A DNA stretch of 64,000 nt, taken from Ifrita kowaldi. Lineage: Eukaryota; Chordata; Aves; Passeriformes; Cinclosomatidae. The translations under genes were made by a program, and so were the position numbers. The stretch is taken from NCBI GenBank assembly GCA_013398055.1, contig VZRS01002651.1, positions 109,056 to 173,055 on the forward strand, read 5' to 3'. Within the stretch, counting starts at the first letter, position 1, and the number at the start of each line of letters is the position of its first letter. The notes beneath the pieces were generated by a model. It was not told the DNA's origin and made no database searches. It was given only the letters and a program-made list of their open reading frames with translations. This document shows positions 50,760 through 63,978 of this stretch, piece after piece.

Positions 50760-53700
50760 AGTATATTCACAATGCAGAATTTCAGTTCAGGGTTTTCTAT
50801 AAAAAGGGAAGACTGAAGCATCTGTAATTACAGAAGGAGGGGGTGTTTCTCATACCTGCTAGCAATTCTGGGGTGAAAGGTGAAGGACTGTTCCTTACAT
50901 CACAGGGAGAAAGCAAAGGCACTCATCACATGGTTTGTATTACTCAGAAGCCTCTCCAGGATCATTTTGTGCTGCTGGAGAGGTAGATGATTCACCACTC
51001 TAAAAGCTGATGTTAGAGAACTAGAGACCAAATAGCTATACTTATATCTTGTAATTGATTTTGGCTTTGTTTTGGGATTTGTTTTTTTTTTTGTGCCTCC
51101 CACTGCCCTCCCCCGTCCTACAGTTCTGCCATCGAGCAAGCTTGTCCCAGCTTGACTGTTTTTAACGTGATTTAAAAGACAAGAGAAAAACAAACCCTGC
51201 AGCCGTGTTGCTTTCTTGGTTTGGGGTTTTGTTCTGGTTGCAAGGTGCCTCCATTTGGTTTGCTGCACTGAGGGTGCTTGGCATGAGGCAAAGAGCTATG
51301 CCTGGCTTGGTCACAGAAGGCTCAGCAGTCCTTGATGCCCAAACAAGAGAACCTGCTGGCCGGTTTCATTTCACAGCTTGGACCACAAGGACAGGAATGC
51401 CTGTGGTGTTCAGGTCTCCAGTGATCAATCAGCAGTTGTCCTTTGAATGGAAGGAAGATCTAGCAGCAGAAATGGTGCTTGCAGAGGGAGAAGGCATATA
51501 GGGAAACTGCAGGAATCACATGGTGCCTGAAAGAAAGCACGTCCACACCAGTGCATTAAAAGCAGAAAGCCTCTTTAATGGAAACATAAAAGAAACTAGA
51601 TCTGGAAAAAAATCAAAAGGCTAATCTAATCCATTTCAACCAAAAAACAAGGTACATTCCCATGATAGAGCTTTAATCAGCTATTAAACCAACACGACAT
51701 TTGATCTTTCCACATATTTAACAAGAGGGTTAATCTATCCAGGAAAAAATGGCACTCGGCAGTGAACAGTGTCCCCTGTGTTTAAACAGAGATAGGCCAA
51801 TCTCACCAAAGACTTAATACTGAGTCACAGGTCATAGAAGGAACAGCTTTGTTAAGGGTGTAGATAAGCATCGTACAACAAGGAGAGATTTTTCTGAGCC
51901 AGTATCTGATGAGGAATGACAGGGTGTACATTTCTCCCTGAGCTTTTCCCAGCCACGTTTTTTCTATCAAATCATAGTCAGTAAGTTACAAGTCCCAGCA
52001 CACCACGTACTTGATCTTTTCTGCCTCAAAATAATGGACAGGGGAGTGTTTTTCAGCAATGTGTCACCTGTCTCTGTCGCGACTCTGAAGTCCTTGGTGC
52101 TCATGAGTCGTGAGATTGGGAGACACTGCGGGACTTCAGTAGTCACAGATCTGCAACCTAAGGTCCCTTGAGACCAAGGTCCCAAGGAGTTACTCTGTCA
52201 GCCTGCTCAAGGGCGCCCAAGTTGCAGCCAGGTCTCAGGAGCTGGAGTGAAGTGGTGAATTTGATAGTTGGAGTGTGATCAGAAGCACCAACGTAAAGAA
52301 GGGCTCTAGCTGTATCCTTGGGTGTCCAGTGGTAGAAAGAAACTAAATTTTTGCAGAGAATGATTCATCCTCTTTACTGCTGTGGTGTAGACAACTGCAT
52401 AACTGCATTATTTTCTTTCACCTGCTGTTGCAAGATGGTGAGGGACAAAAAAAACACCAATAGGGACTTTCTGTGTAAGGTGCTCTGATGAGTCACAGCT
52501 TTTTGTCATGGCCAAGGTGCACGGTACACACTGCAAAATACAGAGAACCAGATACAATCCACCCATTTCCTCACCACTATCTACCAAACAAAGTCCATCC
52601 TCAGCACTGGGTAAGACAGGAAAATCACGTGTTATCCTATAGGGAAGCTTTATAGTGGAAATGTTCACCTTTACAAAAAAATGCAATCACTTCCACTTGC
52701 AGAATCTAAGTCAAAGGGGCAAAAAAATGTTTGTGGCTGTTGGAAACTCTTGTCAGTTCACACATAAAGGACATCTTCAGACAACTTCATCACAACCACA
52801 GAGAAGGAATTCTCTCAAGGCTGATGCTAGTTGGAATGAAAATAGCCTTTGACCTTGAAACAGGCTAGTCCCACAGAGGCCCTTCCTGTCTCCTGCCAGG
52901 TCTCCTAGTGCCAAAGGGAGTAGTGTGGGTGACACTGGAGCTGCCAGAACTGCAGGGGCTTGGGACCTGTTTTGGGAGCTGCAGGATTTGAACTGCTCTT
53001 GGGGTCTTGAAGTGAGTTTATCAGGTATGAGTAAAAATAAAAAAGTAGTGGCAAGCTAAAGCAGCTGCAGTAGGGAGATTCCCATCAACCTCACATCCAC
53101 GTGGCAGATCCATGGGAGTGCAAAGACAGCTTTAACATCCTGAGCTATAGGAATGTATCACTGCCTGCCAGGGCTAGCAAAGGTAACACTGTCTTTCCAC
53201 CAACACTGACACCTGCCTTCCTCCCAGTTTCTGATTTCCCAGTGTAGAATTTGCCAGTAGCAAAACAGCCAAACTTTCTGCCTTTGCCACCAAAGCAAGT
53301 GGGGAAAGGGAGAAAGCGTTTCATCCTTGGAGACACACAAAAGTCACCTGGACACAGTCCTGGGCAACTGGGCCTGGCTGGCCCTGCCTGACCAGAGCGG
53401 GTTTGACCAGATGGCCACCAGAGAACTTTGCCAACCTCAGCATCCAGCAAAGGTTCTGAGTGGTTAAGTGGTTAAGCAAAGGTTAAACAGGACCTTCATT
53501 GTCATCAGCTTGCTACAAGCCTCAGCAAGCCAGAGGCCAGCCAGGTAGGACATGCTGCAGTTCCACAGCAGAATATTTTCTTGATTGAAGTTTGAAACCT
53601 GTTGACTGCCTCTCCATCCAGAGAACACTACTGGGGCCCTTTCTGTGAACACTAAGTTGCTGCCATCCTCCCCAGAGTTCAAACTCCACATATGCATTCT

Positions 53701-53766
53701 CCAGATTTCTTTTGTCAGACTGCAACTGTATGCGAATCCAGAGTTTGAGTTCTTCTTTTTTTTTTA

Positions 53767-53772
53767 AATAAA
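53767..53772 (+). terminator. ETV6: Distal poly(A) signal candidate 1
   Basis: AATAAA followed within 60 nt by U- and GU-rich sequence (TGTTTTTATTG, TTTTGTTTTTTT). A usable signal by sequence, 158 nt upstream of the next candidate. Confidence 0.45.
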
Positions 53773-53924
53773 ATTCTAGTGTTTTTATTGATGATGGCTT
53801 TTGTTTTTTTAAGGTGTGGGGCTAAGGGACTGAATCAAATGAATGTAACAAAACAAAAACAAGCCTATTCTCAGGGCCAGTGAGTTGCAAATAATTTTTA
53901 AAATGCTTGTAATTACGTCATCTC

Positions 53925-53930
53925 AATAAA
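53925..53930 (+). terminator. ETV6: Distal poly(A) signal candidate 2 (preferred)
   Basis: AATAAA in an A-rich context with a GU-rich element about 35-45 nt downstream (53964-53972). It gives a 3' UTR length close to that of human ETV6. Cleavage would be near 53943-53955. Confidence 0.5.
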
Positions 53931-53955
53931 AAAAAATTTAATATAAAAGCAGGAA

Positions 53956-54572
53956 TGCCAAATTTGTTGGTGCAATCATTGCTACAAGGTTATTTCTTTT
54001 TAAGAGCCATGGTACCCAAGAGTCTATAGCACATAGCAGCTGTTTTCAATCAGGAAATGAAACCTGCAGGCTCCCCCTGCCCGAACATGTATGAGCAGTG
54101 TCTTGATCTCCCTTGGGAAGTGGTGTTCGGAAAAGTTAAGGCTGTCCCTCGAAATATTTACTTTGCCACCTGTCCTGAGAGATGAGCCAAGTACTCCTCT
54201 AATGACTGGATGCATGTACGTGGTTCTCCTTCCTTCTCTTGGAGAGGACATAGAAGAAAAAGAAAAACCAGAAATGAGTTTTGGTAAGAAAAAACCAGAA
54301 ATGATAACTGATGCATCTTTTTTAGCCTGCTAAACAGGCCAGGTCAAAGAGTGTGAGAGCAAGAGGTTTTGAAGAGTATTCATCTTTGCAAACCAGTCTA
54401 GAAACCCAGCCCCTCTCTTCCAGCATAGCAGGACTGTATTTTCAAGTGGTTATCCCTAACCAGGAGGTGAGGAGAGAGCAAGATGAGGTGGCACAAACTG
54501 CTCCCTGCTGTCCCTGCACAGTGGGGTTCCTGGAACTTTTTACAGCTTGAGGCCTCTGGAGAGTTTCTGAAC
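53956..54572. other. Intergenic sequence after ETV6
   Basis: No gene recognised. There is a small local repeat of an AAAACCAGAAATGA word at about 54267-54303. Otherwise ordinary unique sequence. Confidence 0.6.
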
Positions 54573-54895
54573 ATCCCTGCTCCAGAGGTGCCACCAAAAG
54601 CCACACCAAACAAACAGATCCCTGCTCCAGAGGTACCACCAAAAGCCACACCAAACAAACAGATCCCTGCTCCAGAGGTGCTACCAAATGCCACAGCAAA
54701 CAAACACATCCCTGCTCCAGAGGTGCTACCAAATGCCACAGCAAATGAACACAGCCCTGCTCCAGAGGTGCTACCAAATGCCACAGCAAATGAACACAGC
54801 CCTGCTCCAGAGGTGCCACTAAATGCCTCAGCAAACAAACAAATACATCCCTGTTCCAGTGAGGTGCCACCAAATGCCACAGCAAACAAACAAAC
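54573..54895 (+). repeat. 45-bp minisatellite, about seven units, open in frame
   Basis: Six 45-bp units begin at 54573, 54618, 54663, 54708, 54753 and 54798, followed by a longer variant unit (54843-54895). Because 45 is a multiple of three, frames stay open on both strands: + strand 54483-54953 gives IPAPEVPPKATPNKQ-like 15-residue repeats, and the minus strand gives 151- and 171-codon frames. Units 1-2 and units 3-5 form two sequence variants, suggesting stepwise expansion. The + frame has no signal peptide, splice support or known homology, so I treat it as a satellite and not a gene. Confidence 0.92.
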
Positions 54896-54942
54896 ACGTC
54901 CTGTCAGCGGCACACAGCCTACAGCTCATGCTCTCTGTTCAA

Positions 54943-55420
54943 AGAATCACTGAATGGTTTGGGTTGGAAGGGACCTTAAAGCTCATCTCATTCCACTCCT
55001 GCCATAGACAGGAATGTATTCTACTATCCCAGGTTGCTCCAAGCTCTGTCCACCCTGGCCTTGGACACTTCCAGGGATGGGGCAGCCACGGCTTCTCCAG
55101 GTAACCTGTGCCAGGGTCTCACCATCCTCACAGGGAAGAATTTCTTCCTAGTATCTAATAAAAACCCACACTGCTTCTGCTTAAAGTCATTCCATCTTGT
55201 CCTATCACCTCCATGCCCTTGTAAAAAGTCCCATTTCAACTTTCATGTAGGCTTCCTTCAGATACATCAAGCCTTTTTAAGGTCTCCCTGGAGCCTCCTC
55301 CAGGCTGAACAACCCCAACTCTCTCATCCTGTCCTCTTAGTAGAGATGCTTTAGCCCTCTGATCACCTTTGCAGCCCACCTCTGGGCTCATTCAATAGAT
55401 CCATGTCTTCATGGCAGGTT
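54943..55420 (-). mobile_element. CR1 LINE 3' portion, well preserved, antisense
   Basis: On the minus strand it reads, 5' to 3', the familiar CR1 tail: GAGCCCAGAGGTGGGCTGCA, GATCAGAGGGCT, GAGAGAGTTGGGGTTGTTCA, GCCTGGAG, GGAAGAAATTCTTCCCTGTG, CCCCATCCCTGGAAGTGTCC, GCTTGGAGCAACCTGG, then TTTAAGGTCCCTTCCAACCC and AAACCATTCAGTGATT at the 3' end. It is 5'-truncated, as most CR1 copies are. Divergence looks lower than in the CR1 relics within ETV6. The left edge abuts the minisatellite; the right edge is approximate. Confidence 0.92.
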
Positions 55421-58400
55421 AAAATATTTGGATCCCATCTGCAGCCCAGGATGACCCATGACAATCTGGCTGATATGTGAGCTAGGAGCACTCAGCTGCT
55501 CCTTGCTCAATATTTATCTTTTGTTTCCTTTCACTGGTGTTTTTAAAACACAAAGGCAAAGAGTAAGCAGTGAACAAACCCCTTTTGGAGCCAAGACATC
55601 AAGCAAGAAGGAAACAAAGGTGTGTTCCTCCATAATTCACTCCCTTAAGGCCATTTTCCTTTAACTTTAGAAGAGGAAATAGATGTATCCTACACCTTGG
55701 CACAGCTTTCTCTACACTCTGAACAATAGCAAATGCTGCAGGTTGAAGGTACAGTGGAGGAAGTTCTCAGTGGTTTTGGCTATTGCTCCAGTGAGGATTA
55801 GTCTCAGCTCAAGAACTAGTCTTGAGTCCAGAGAACATCCTTTGGAGACTCTGGGACAGAACAGGCACAGCAGTGCATGCCACTTAGGAAAGATGTGAGG
55901 AGAAAAAGGATGCACTGCCACAGCATGAAGCCCAAAACCAAACGTGCTGAAAGAAAAGGTTGCTGTGTCAGTGTAAGTATTCCAACAGCACAGGAACAGG
56001 TGGATCTACCACACGTCAGGTCTGTTCATACTGGACTCCCATGCACCCAGGGATCTGCTGGTTACACTGGATTCACCCCAGGCACACCTTGCTCAGTTCT
56101 GCTGCAGACAGCAGCATCCCTTCTCATCATGCAGAACTGGAAGTTGAGCTAAATTATATCCACCTGATAGGAGAAAGGTGCAACTTCACAAGCTGCTTCA
56201 GAAGAAACGTCCCACTGCACAGTGCCATCCTGCCACACCCAGCAAGGCGGAGGCTGGGGAGAGAGGAGGGGAAGGTTTGCAGCTTTGTTCAAAGCTTTCA
56301 CCCCCCTGAGCAGCTCTTAAGAGCCCAAAAGAGAGCCAGGTGATGCTGGAGGAGGAACTTCCCAGGACCCACTTCCAAAAGAAGGAAGGACATGAAGTGC
56401 CAAGAAATCACTGCCAGGGCAGCCACAACTCCAGCACAAAATTTAAGACAGGACTGTGCCAATGGTGAACAAAATCACATCCGTTTCTTCATTCTAGGTG
56501 TTCCTACCTGTTTTGCCCAATCAACTCAAAACTTTTAAGCCATTTTGAAGCCAGAGCAGAAAAAGAGGGGCAAGAGACTGTCTTCCCACCTTCATCCCTC
56601 CAGTCTGTTCTTTCCTCACCTTGTTGCCTTGAAAAAAAGGGGAATGGAGTGTGGATACTCAGCAACCAGCTCATCCCGAGCTGGCTCCAACAGTGCCAAA
56701 GTCACCAGTGAATGAAGCAGCCTTTTTCCTCCTCCCCTGCAGCGATACCATTGTATCCCTGCTGTAACAGCCCTCATCTGCTCAAAAGGACAGCACTAAC
56801 AGTGCTTAATGACCATCTCCCAGGGTTAGTCATCATAACCTGGGCAACCAGTCTACTTACTGACTGTCCACCCCGGATAGATATCCACTGAAGGGTAAGG
56901 CTTAGGTTGTCACTCTGCAGGACACCTGTTTCTTGTGATTCTTGGCAGCCTGGGGCAGGCTAAATGTACAAATGGGAAAGAAATAATCTGGCAATTGCTA
57001 CAGAGAATTGGAGCAGTACACCTGTTTTCTTCAGTGTTGTCCATTTGTCAACAAAAGCAAGCGTGGGCATCTCTGCCATCCTCAGTTCCAGCACAGGAAC
57101 CAGGCTGAGATACCAATTTAAAACCAGGCACATCCTCTTGGTGTGACTGCTCCGAGCTGGCTGTCACAAACTACAACCAACATTCAGAGGAAAAAAAGGA
57201 AAACACAGCGCCCTCTCATAAGACAGTAGAGGTCGTTATGGCCGATATGATCAGTTGTAAAACCTGCAGGCACACATCAATCCCTCTGCCTCCTGCAAAC
57301 GCCTCTGCGTAAAGTTTCCCAGCATCTCAAAGTGCTGGAGAACAGCCACAACAGGAAGAATGATAACTGTTCAGGAATTAGAATTGATCTCCTACTGCCT
57401 GATAAACACTGTTAGCCTGGGGTTGTTGACTTGAAGCCAAGTTCTGCTAAATGGACAAAGTTTCCAAGTCAACCCTTCCTGGTGTTTGACAAGGTAAAGG
57501 GAAGGAACTGATGACAGCTCAAACAAAGCAGGTATTGTTTCCAGTAGGCTCCGGAAAGATGTGAGTGCATGACCCATCAGAAGACAGTGAGGAAAAGAAG
57601 CAGGGGTGGCATGAAAGCTGAGGCAAGCAAAGAGTCAGTTTGGATGATCAGGACGAGGAAAGCTGAGAGTATTCACCATGTGCCTCACCAAGGGAAGGGC
57701 CAAGGTCAGTAACTTTCACTTGGCCAATGTGTGCTAGCAGGATCTGAGCAGGCCTCTATTCAAAGCCCTGCACCTCCTCTGTACCAAAGGTTAGTCATCT
57801 ACTGCATTAAAATTTGTCTCTTTCTTTCCATTTAACTCCATCTTAATTCTGCTTCCAACCATTAGCTTTCGTTATGCTTCTCTTCTCTAACTTCTGTAAA
57901 CCACAATAATCCCACTTGTACATGGAGATCCTTACTGACTGCAGTCAGTGCAACTCTTACTCTTTTTTCCAGCTAAGTAAGCAGAATGCAAGGGAGGAAC
58001 TGAAGCTCCATAGTGGCTTCCTGGAGGGGCTGCTCCTGGCCCAGAGAGCTGCAGGGCACATCCACACTTGTTTCTTGGCGTGCTGACCACCCCTTTCCTG
58101 CAGGAAAGGCTCCAGAGAGCACATCAGTCTTTTGGGAACTGGCTGATGTGAAATAGAATGGGGAAAGGGAGGAACACACATTGAGGTGTCTTTCTGGTCC
58201 CATGAGAGCCCAGGTAACCCAACAACATTGCTTCTTGCAACCCTCTGGCTAGGGTGGGAGGTTCTCTCTCCACTTGGGAATGACCCTGGGGAGACTGCCT
58301 GCAAATACAGTAGCAAACACATCAGCAAAAGAGGCTGCCTGTTTTATTTCTTTTCAAAATATTCTTCATGTTGGTGAATGTTCTTCGGAACATGGTGCCT

Positions 58401-61400
58401 CACAGATTCTTCCTCCCCAACTCATACCCCAGATCACTCCTAAAAATTCCATGGAATCAGCAAGCAAGAATAATTAATGGACAGACAAATTTCACATGGC
58501 CAGGACTTCACCGAGTAGTTAATTCACATAATCTGACTCACCGCTGAAATTTCCTCAACCTTACACAGAGCAGGAGGAAAATGGGCCAGAGAGATCTGCC
58601 ATCCCACAGTAACAATTTCATGCATGAAGCAACACCTTTGCTCTGCTAAAGTCAGTGGAAATTAGGGCTGTACAAAATCTGTGCAACACAGAGATCTGAG
58701 CAGTGTCCACAAAAAATATCCTACCCAGGAAAAATCGAGGGTTTAGTACAAAAGTAAAACTTAACCCTCACAGCAACCTTCTCAACCAAGTCACCCTGGA
58801 GTGAAAAACACAATTTGTTTTGATGGTACTTTGCAGAGACCTGGATTCAGTGGGGACACCCATGAAATCCCAACACAGATGAACTGACAGCACAAAATCA
58901 GCCTCAGACCTAAGGCCTCTCAAGCACTGAGGCATCCAGGGTTGTCAAGTCATGTCTTTCCCAATTGGAAGAGTTTTGATAGAAGTAACTTCACAGCAAA
59001 AGGCTGTTGCACAAAAAAAAAGGACCCACTTCATAAAACGAAGCCAAGTCCATCTCAAGACTTAGGAACCTATGGTCCAACTTCCTAAAGGACTGATTAC
59101 CCTACAGGTTTCACTGAAGTCAACAAAACCCACAGATTTTGCATGGGAAGGGGCAGAGGGAGAGACGCTCAGTCCCTGCTGAAAAGCCAGCAACAGAACA
59201 CGGCTATGGGCGTGAGAGGCAATTGCGAAAGGGTAAGTGTTTATCCGAGAGAATTTCACAAAGAAGGAAACATTTTTCATTCAGCCGTAAGTCTTTCAGG
59301 AAATTATTCATTTTCCAAATGAAAACATTTTCTTTAAATTCAAAACAACTGTTTTTCTCCCAGCTTTTGTTTACAAAAGAGGGAAGTGTTTCAGCTCTGT
59401 CCTTTTTCATCCTTCCTCCACAAAATGTCAACCAAGCCTTGTGTCTTGGGTTGGGAAGTCATTTTTCAGAAAAAAAAGAAGTGTCGTGAGGCTTTGCTGA
59501 ACAGGTGTAGCTGCTGCTGCTGCAGAGGGGAAGGGGAAGGGAATAGAAATTCTGTTCTTCTTTGCCTCTTAGTGATGGGCACAAGGCTATTTGTAATGAG
59601 CTCGTTAGAGCCCAAGGCTGACTGCCAGAAAAGCAAAGGGGAAAATCAATTCATTCACCTCTTCAAGAGCCATTTAAGCAGTCCTAATCAGAAAACAAGC
59701 ATTTAGTTCACTCCTTCCACCTTGATACTTTTTATGTAAGACAGATGCCTCCTGTGGGTTGCAGCCACATGTGGTCTGTATGCAATGAGTGAGCAATTTC
59801 CAATCCACAAAATAAATGTCCTGTTGTCTTTTGCTCTTTTGATCTCCTGTTTCACTGCAGTGTTGCCAGCATCCTTAGGAAGCCACACAAAAAATTCACA
59901 AGCTTTGTGCTACATCTGAGTCTATCGCTAAGCCCAGTTTTGCCAGGAGTGGGGACATCTCAGAGGTGACATCTGGTCCTATCCTCCACCAAACCAAGAG
60001 CTGTGGTATTAATGTGACCAATCAGGCAAACAATTTGCTTGTAATTTAAATCTTATGGATGCTGAAACAAAACAAAACTGAATAAAAACCACAGGCCATG
60101 GACATAGGAACTGTCTCTGAGTGTGTCGGCTGCCTTTTGCCTCTGTGAAAATCAACAGCATCTAAACACGTAACCAAATTGAGAACATATTGGTAAATCC
60201 ATCCAATTACAGGAATGGATGTGCCTGTGTGGGAAAGAAGAGGTGTCAGCCCAGGGGCAATCGTGAGTAGTTGTTACAAAGCAGCAGGAGACAATACACT
60301 GCTTCCAGGAGCACCTGCACGAACGAGAGGGACACACAGCTCCACCGGAGATTAACAAGGAGGGGAAAAGGATAAAAACATAAGAACAAGCTCCCAGTTC
60401 TTTCTGCTCCTGTTACACGTCCTTGGGAGAAGCCAACACAACCCACCTCACCCTAATTGACAGTAAGGAGTCTCTCTGCCACATCTGCAGCCTCACGTGT
60501 TAGTCTGGTACACCCAGGTCCTCCCACGTACTCCCACACCCGTCCTGGTGCCAGCACCAGCCCTTTGGCAGCCCCCCCACACACTGACCTGGTGAAAATA
60601 ACCTGCACAGAAAGAAGAGGCTGGTTTTCAGCTCCTCAGTCTGACTCACTGCCCAACCACACAAGCAGCAGTGCTGCTGTAAGATGGATAGTGGGAAAAA
60701 GCATCCCAAAGTGGGGAGAGGAGCAGGAAACCACAGCCCAGCTGGATCCCACTTGGGCCAGCTCTCCATGGCCATCTGCTTCCCATGGTACTCCATGCTG
60801 CCATTTCCTTTTTGCTTTTTGACATCTAACCCAACCCAACACACCCACAACTGTTTTCACTTTTGAGCAAACCAGGCTGGAAAGCTGAATTCCTGGGGCA
60901 CAGCATAGTCTTTGCACACTGTCAGACAGTGTGGCTGTCCTGCTATCTGAGCTGGCTGACATGCTTCACAAGAGCTCATATGTGCACAGCTCTCAGAGGC
61001 TTTCAGCTGCAGCCCTCACCACTTATTTTCTACCTTTCAGTTATGACCTCCCCAATTTCTCTGTGCAGCCATCTGAGAGTGCCCAACAAACCCAACAGTT
61101 TTGTTTCAAAAGAATCTGTTGGTCCTTTGTTGGGGGGTTCATGGCTGGGCAGAGGAACAAGAGCGGGGCAGAGGAACATGGCAGACAAGCAGCACTCCCA
61201 CGGTTCATACAGGGCACCCTAGTTCCCAGAGCCAGATCCTGCTTTCACTGGTGCTGCCCCTTTATTCACCCAGGAGCACCATTTATCTCCAAACAATCCT
61301 GTTGTCTGCCACTGGTGGCCTCCTGTGTCAAGACCACCCTGTGTGTAGGCTGTAGAGAGAAGCCCCATCCTTTCCAAGATAAAAATCCACTGGAGAGAGA

Positions 61401-63978
61401 GTTCACTTCAGTACACGTTACATCTGATTATCCAAAACACAGCACAGTCTCCTGGCTGCTTCCTTGGCAGTGTGACACACTTCCAGCACCCTCCAAAAGC
61501 CAGCCCTCTCATCTTGGATGAAGAGTTGGCCATAGGAGTAACCACCTCCACACAAGATTGCTGAAATTCCCAGACTCTGAAATCCCCAGGATATTCACTT
61601 GCCAGCTCCCACCAGCATTTTGATCTTCGCAGCCTCAGTGAAGATGAGCTGGGGAAAGACGATGGGTGTTGCAAGACAGGTGGGTGTTGCTCTGTTCATG
61701 GAGGCAGCAGGTACTTTCCTAATGTCCCTGATTGCCCCTGAGCCGTTTCCCCTCACCTTGAACCCTTCCGGTCCTTTGCTGCCTGGTAAAGTCCAAGAAA
61801 GACACTGAGGGGATTTTGGGGGTTCAGTTTTGTTATTTAGCACCATGTGAGGTGTAATTAATTAATTTAATTTAACTCTGTGAGCTGCTTTGATTTTTTT
61901 TTTTTACATCTTTACACAAGTATGACACTAGGTGTGCAGATCTTTGCTTGCATTGACAGTGAACAACTTCAGAGCCCTACAGAAAAGAACAAGTGCCTGC
62001 CAAAGACAAATTGCTTTCATTCTCTTCCCTCCCCCTACAAGGAGGCAAGAAGGATATTGCAATAGGTGTTGTATTCCCCACCCACATTTTTTTCTCACTG
62101 CCAAACACATTGCATCAGGAACAATTAGAAACTCTTTCCTTGTGTGGGCCCTGAGTCTATATATAAAATGCACAAACATTTTTCTTCTTTAAAACCAAGC
62201 AAAGCAAAATCCCACCTCCTGCATGGAGGCTCACTGTCAGGGAGCCAGTTCAGCTGATAAGGTGAGGAGCTCTACTTGCAGGATGGCTACTGCCACAGAG
62301 GCAGAGCTGACCTCCCAGCCTTAGGAACAGACAAAAGGATGCTCAGGGGCTGTTCATTCCATCAAGGAGACAAAGATAAAAGGAGAAAGAGCTTTCTGAA
62401 AGTTACAGCTGCACGTACTCACCGCAGAAGGATTGCAGAAAATACATCTTAGATCTGCAACTACTTCTGCTTCTGCCAGTGATGGCGTGTCGTTCCCCAA
62501 AGGACCTTCCCAGGAAGCAGGGGTCTATAACTCAGTGTGATAAACTGGCACAGCATGATTGAAACCAGATGGACATTAAACACCTGACCCCAGATGGGAA
62601 CTGGAACATCCATTACCAACACTGCATGCAGAAGCACCAACTCAGCAGCCATCATCAGCATGAGAGCCCAGCTAAGATCAGGGCTTGGCACTTACCAGAC
62701 AGACTGAGAGCAATAAGTGACGGTTCATATCTAGACATTCAGGCAGGTGCAGGCAGTGCCTGCCCAAAGCAACATCCTCGTCTAGAAGAGGTGCTTCAAT
62801 CTCAGCTGTGTCTTGGGATGTGCAGTCCAGACAAAGAAAAGCACAATGCATAATCCTCCACAAGCAGTTGCAGCAAATATTTCAAACAGCAGCTTCATTT
62901 TGTTTCATGCAGTCACTTTTTAATGCTGGTTAGTGCTCGGACCTGTCCTGCATGCTTGCTCCCACTGCCTCCTGGTCCACAACACAGCAGGACTCCACAG
63001 GAGTTCCAGTTACCAGCAGCTGAACTGCAGGGCTGGGACTTCATTCTTGAGGGGCAAAACTGGAGTCAGTAACCCCAGCATGGGGCTGTGGGCTGGGTGT
63101 GGGCTGCCAGGATCCACAAGGGAGGCTGCACTGGCTGTGTCCAGCTGGGGGTCAGGCCAGAGAGGCAACATTTAGCCCCAGTACTTTATTCAGGATCCCC
63201 CAGGAAAATTGCACGTGGTGTGCTGACCTGAGTCAGGTTTTGTTCAGGATCTAATATGTGTGAGATCTTTATTCCAGAGCTAGGACTGTGATCAGGTGGA
63301 GCAGAGCAGGGCAGAAGCCCTTGCTGGCTGCTCACGTGCACCTTCATCCCCCTGCCAAGGGCTGAGCCCAGCAGCCTTCACCACTGAGCTGCTGTGCCTG
63401 CCCCAGGCCGTGTTCCCCTCGCCAAGGGTTCTCTGGGGTCCCCTGCATCTGCAGCACTCACCCCGCCACCCAGGACTGCTGGCAGCAGCGGTGGCCCCAG
63501 CAAGAAGCAGGCACCAATCTATCACAGCGGGTTATCACTTTCTCTCCTCTGACACAAAATTAAATGCTCCCCACCTTGCTGCCAGCAGCCTTAACCACAT
63601 CACAAACAAGGAGGAATCTACAGAAGTATTCAAAACATCTGGATGTTGTGCCACCACGGCAATTAAATCCATTCTCACTTTCTCACACAGTGCCTGGGGG
63701 AAAACTGACAGCACAGCGGGGCAGAGGAGGACATGCTGTGGTAATCTTGGCTTCCTCAAAGCCCAGATCCGTGTTGCAACCTCTGAAACCACTCTTAGTG
63801 GCAGGCGTTGCCCCAGGAGCCTTGTCCTCGCTGTACGGGGTGGGGGGGGGCTGTCTTTGGAGGACAATCCATGTGCCCATGAGGGACTGCAATGCCCAGG
63901 ACTGCCGCTGTGGAGTTGGGGCAGAGCAGCAGCCGAGCAGGGCTGAGGAAGGGGAACGTCCCCCTGCTCATGGCCAGC
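55421..63978. other. Intergenic region, no gene supported
   Basis: About 8.5 kb with many open frames of 60 to 216 codons on both strands (the longest at 63296-63946 and 60931-61521, both +), none with a recognisable domain, consistent splice sites or mutual continuity. In human the next genes after ETV6 are BCL2L14 and LRP6. I looked for BCL2-like and LRP6 C-terminal motifs and saw none. GC content rises after about 60.4 kb, which accounts for the longer frames. Part could be a neighbour's UTR, which cannot be told from sequence alone. Confidence 0.55.

Larger units (their letters stand above)
49852..53945 (+). other. ETV6: ETV6 3' UTR (3' end approximate)
   Basis: No ETV6 coding sequence follows the TGA. 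Human ETV6 has a 3' UTR of roughly 4 kb, and the AATAAA at 53925-53930 with a downstream GU-rich stretch (TTGTTGGTG, about 53964-53972) would give a similar length here. The region contains U-rich tracts (50100-50158 and 50220-50250) and an AT/TG microsatellite. A 158-codon open frame (50235-50711) has no homology or initiation context I can defend. The 3' end is inferred from signals, not from transcripts. Confidence 0.65.

Noticed and set aside
60931..61521. 196-codon open frame downstream of ETV6
   Set aside because: No recognisable domain and no BCL2L14- or LRP6-like motif; several overlapping frames of similar quality exist on both strands.
63296..63946. 216-codon open frame, longest in the window
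   Set aside because: It lies in a GC-richer intergenic stretch where stops are rarer; overlapping minus-strand frames are as long, and no motif or homology is visible.
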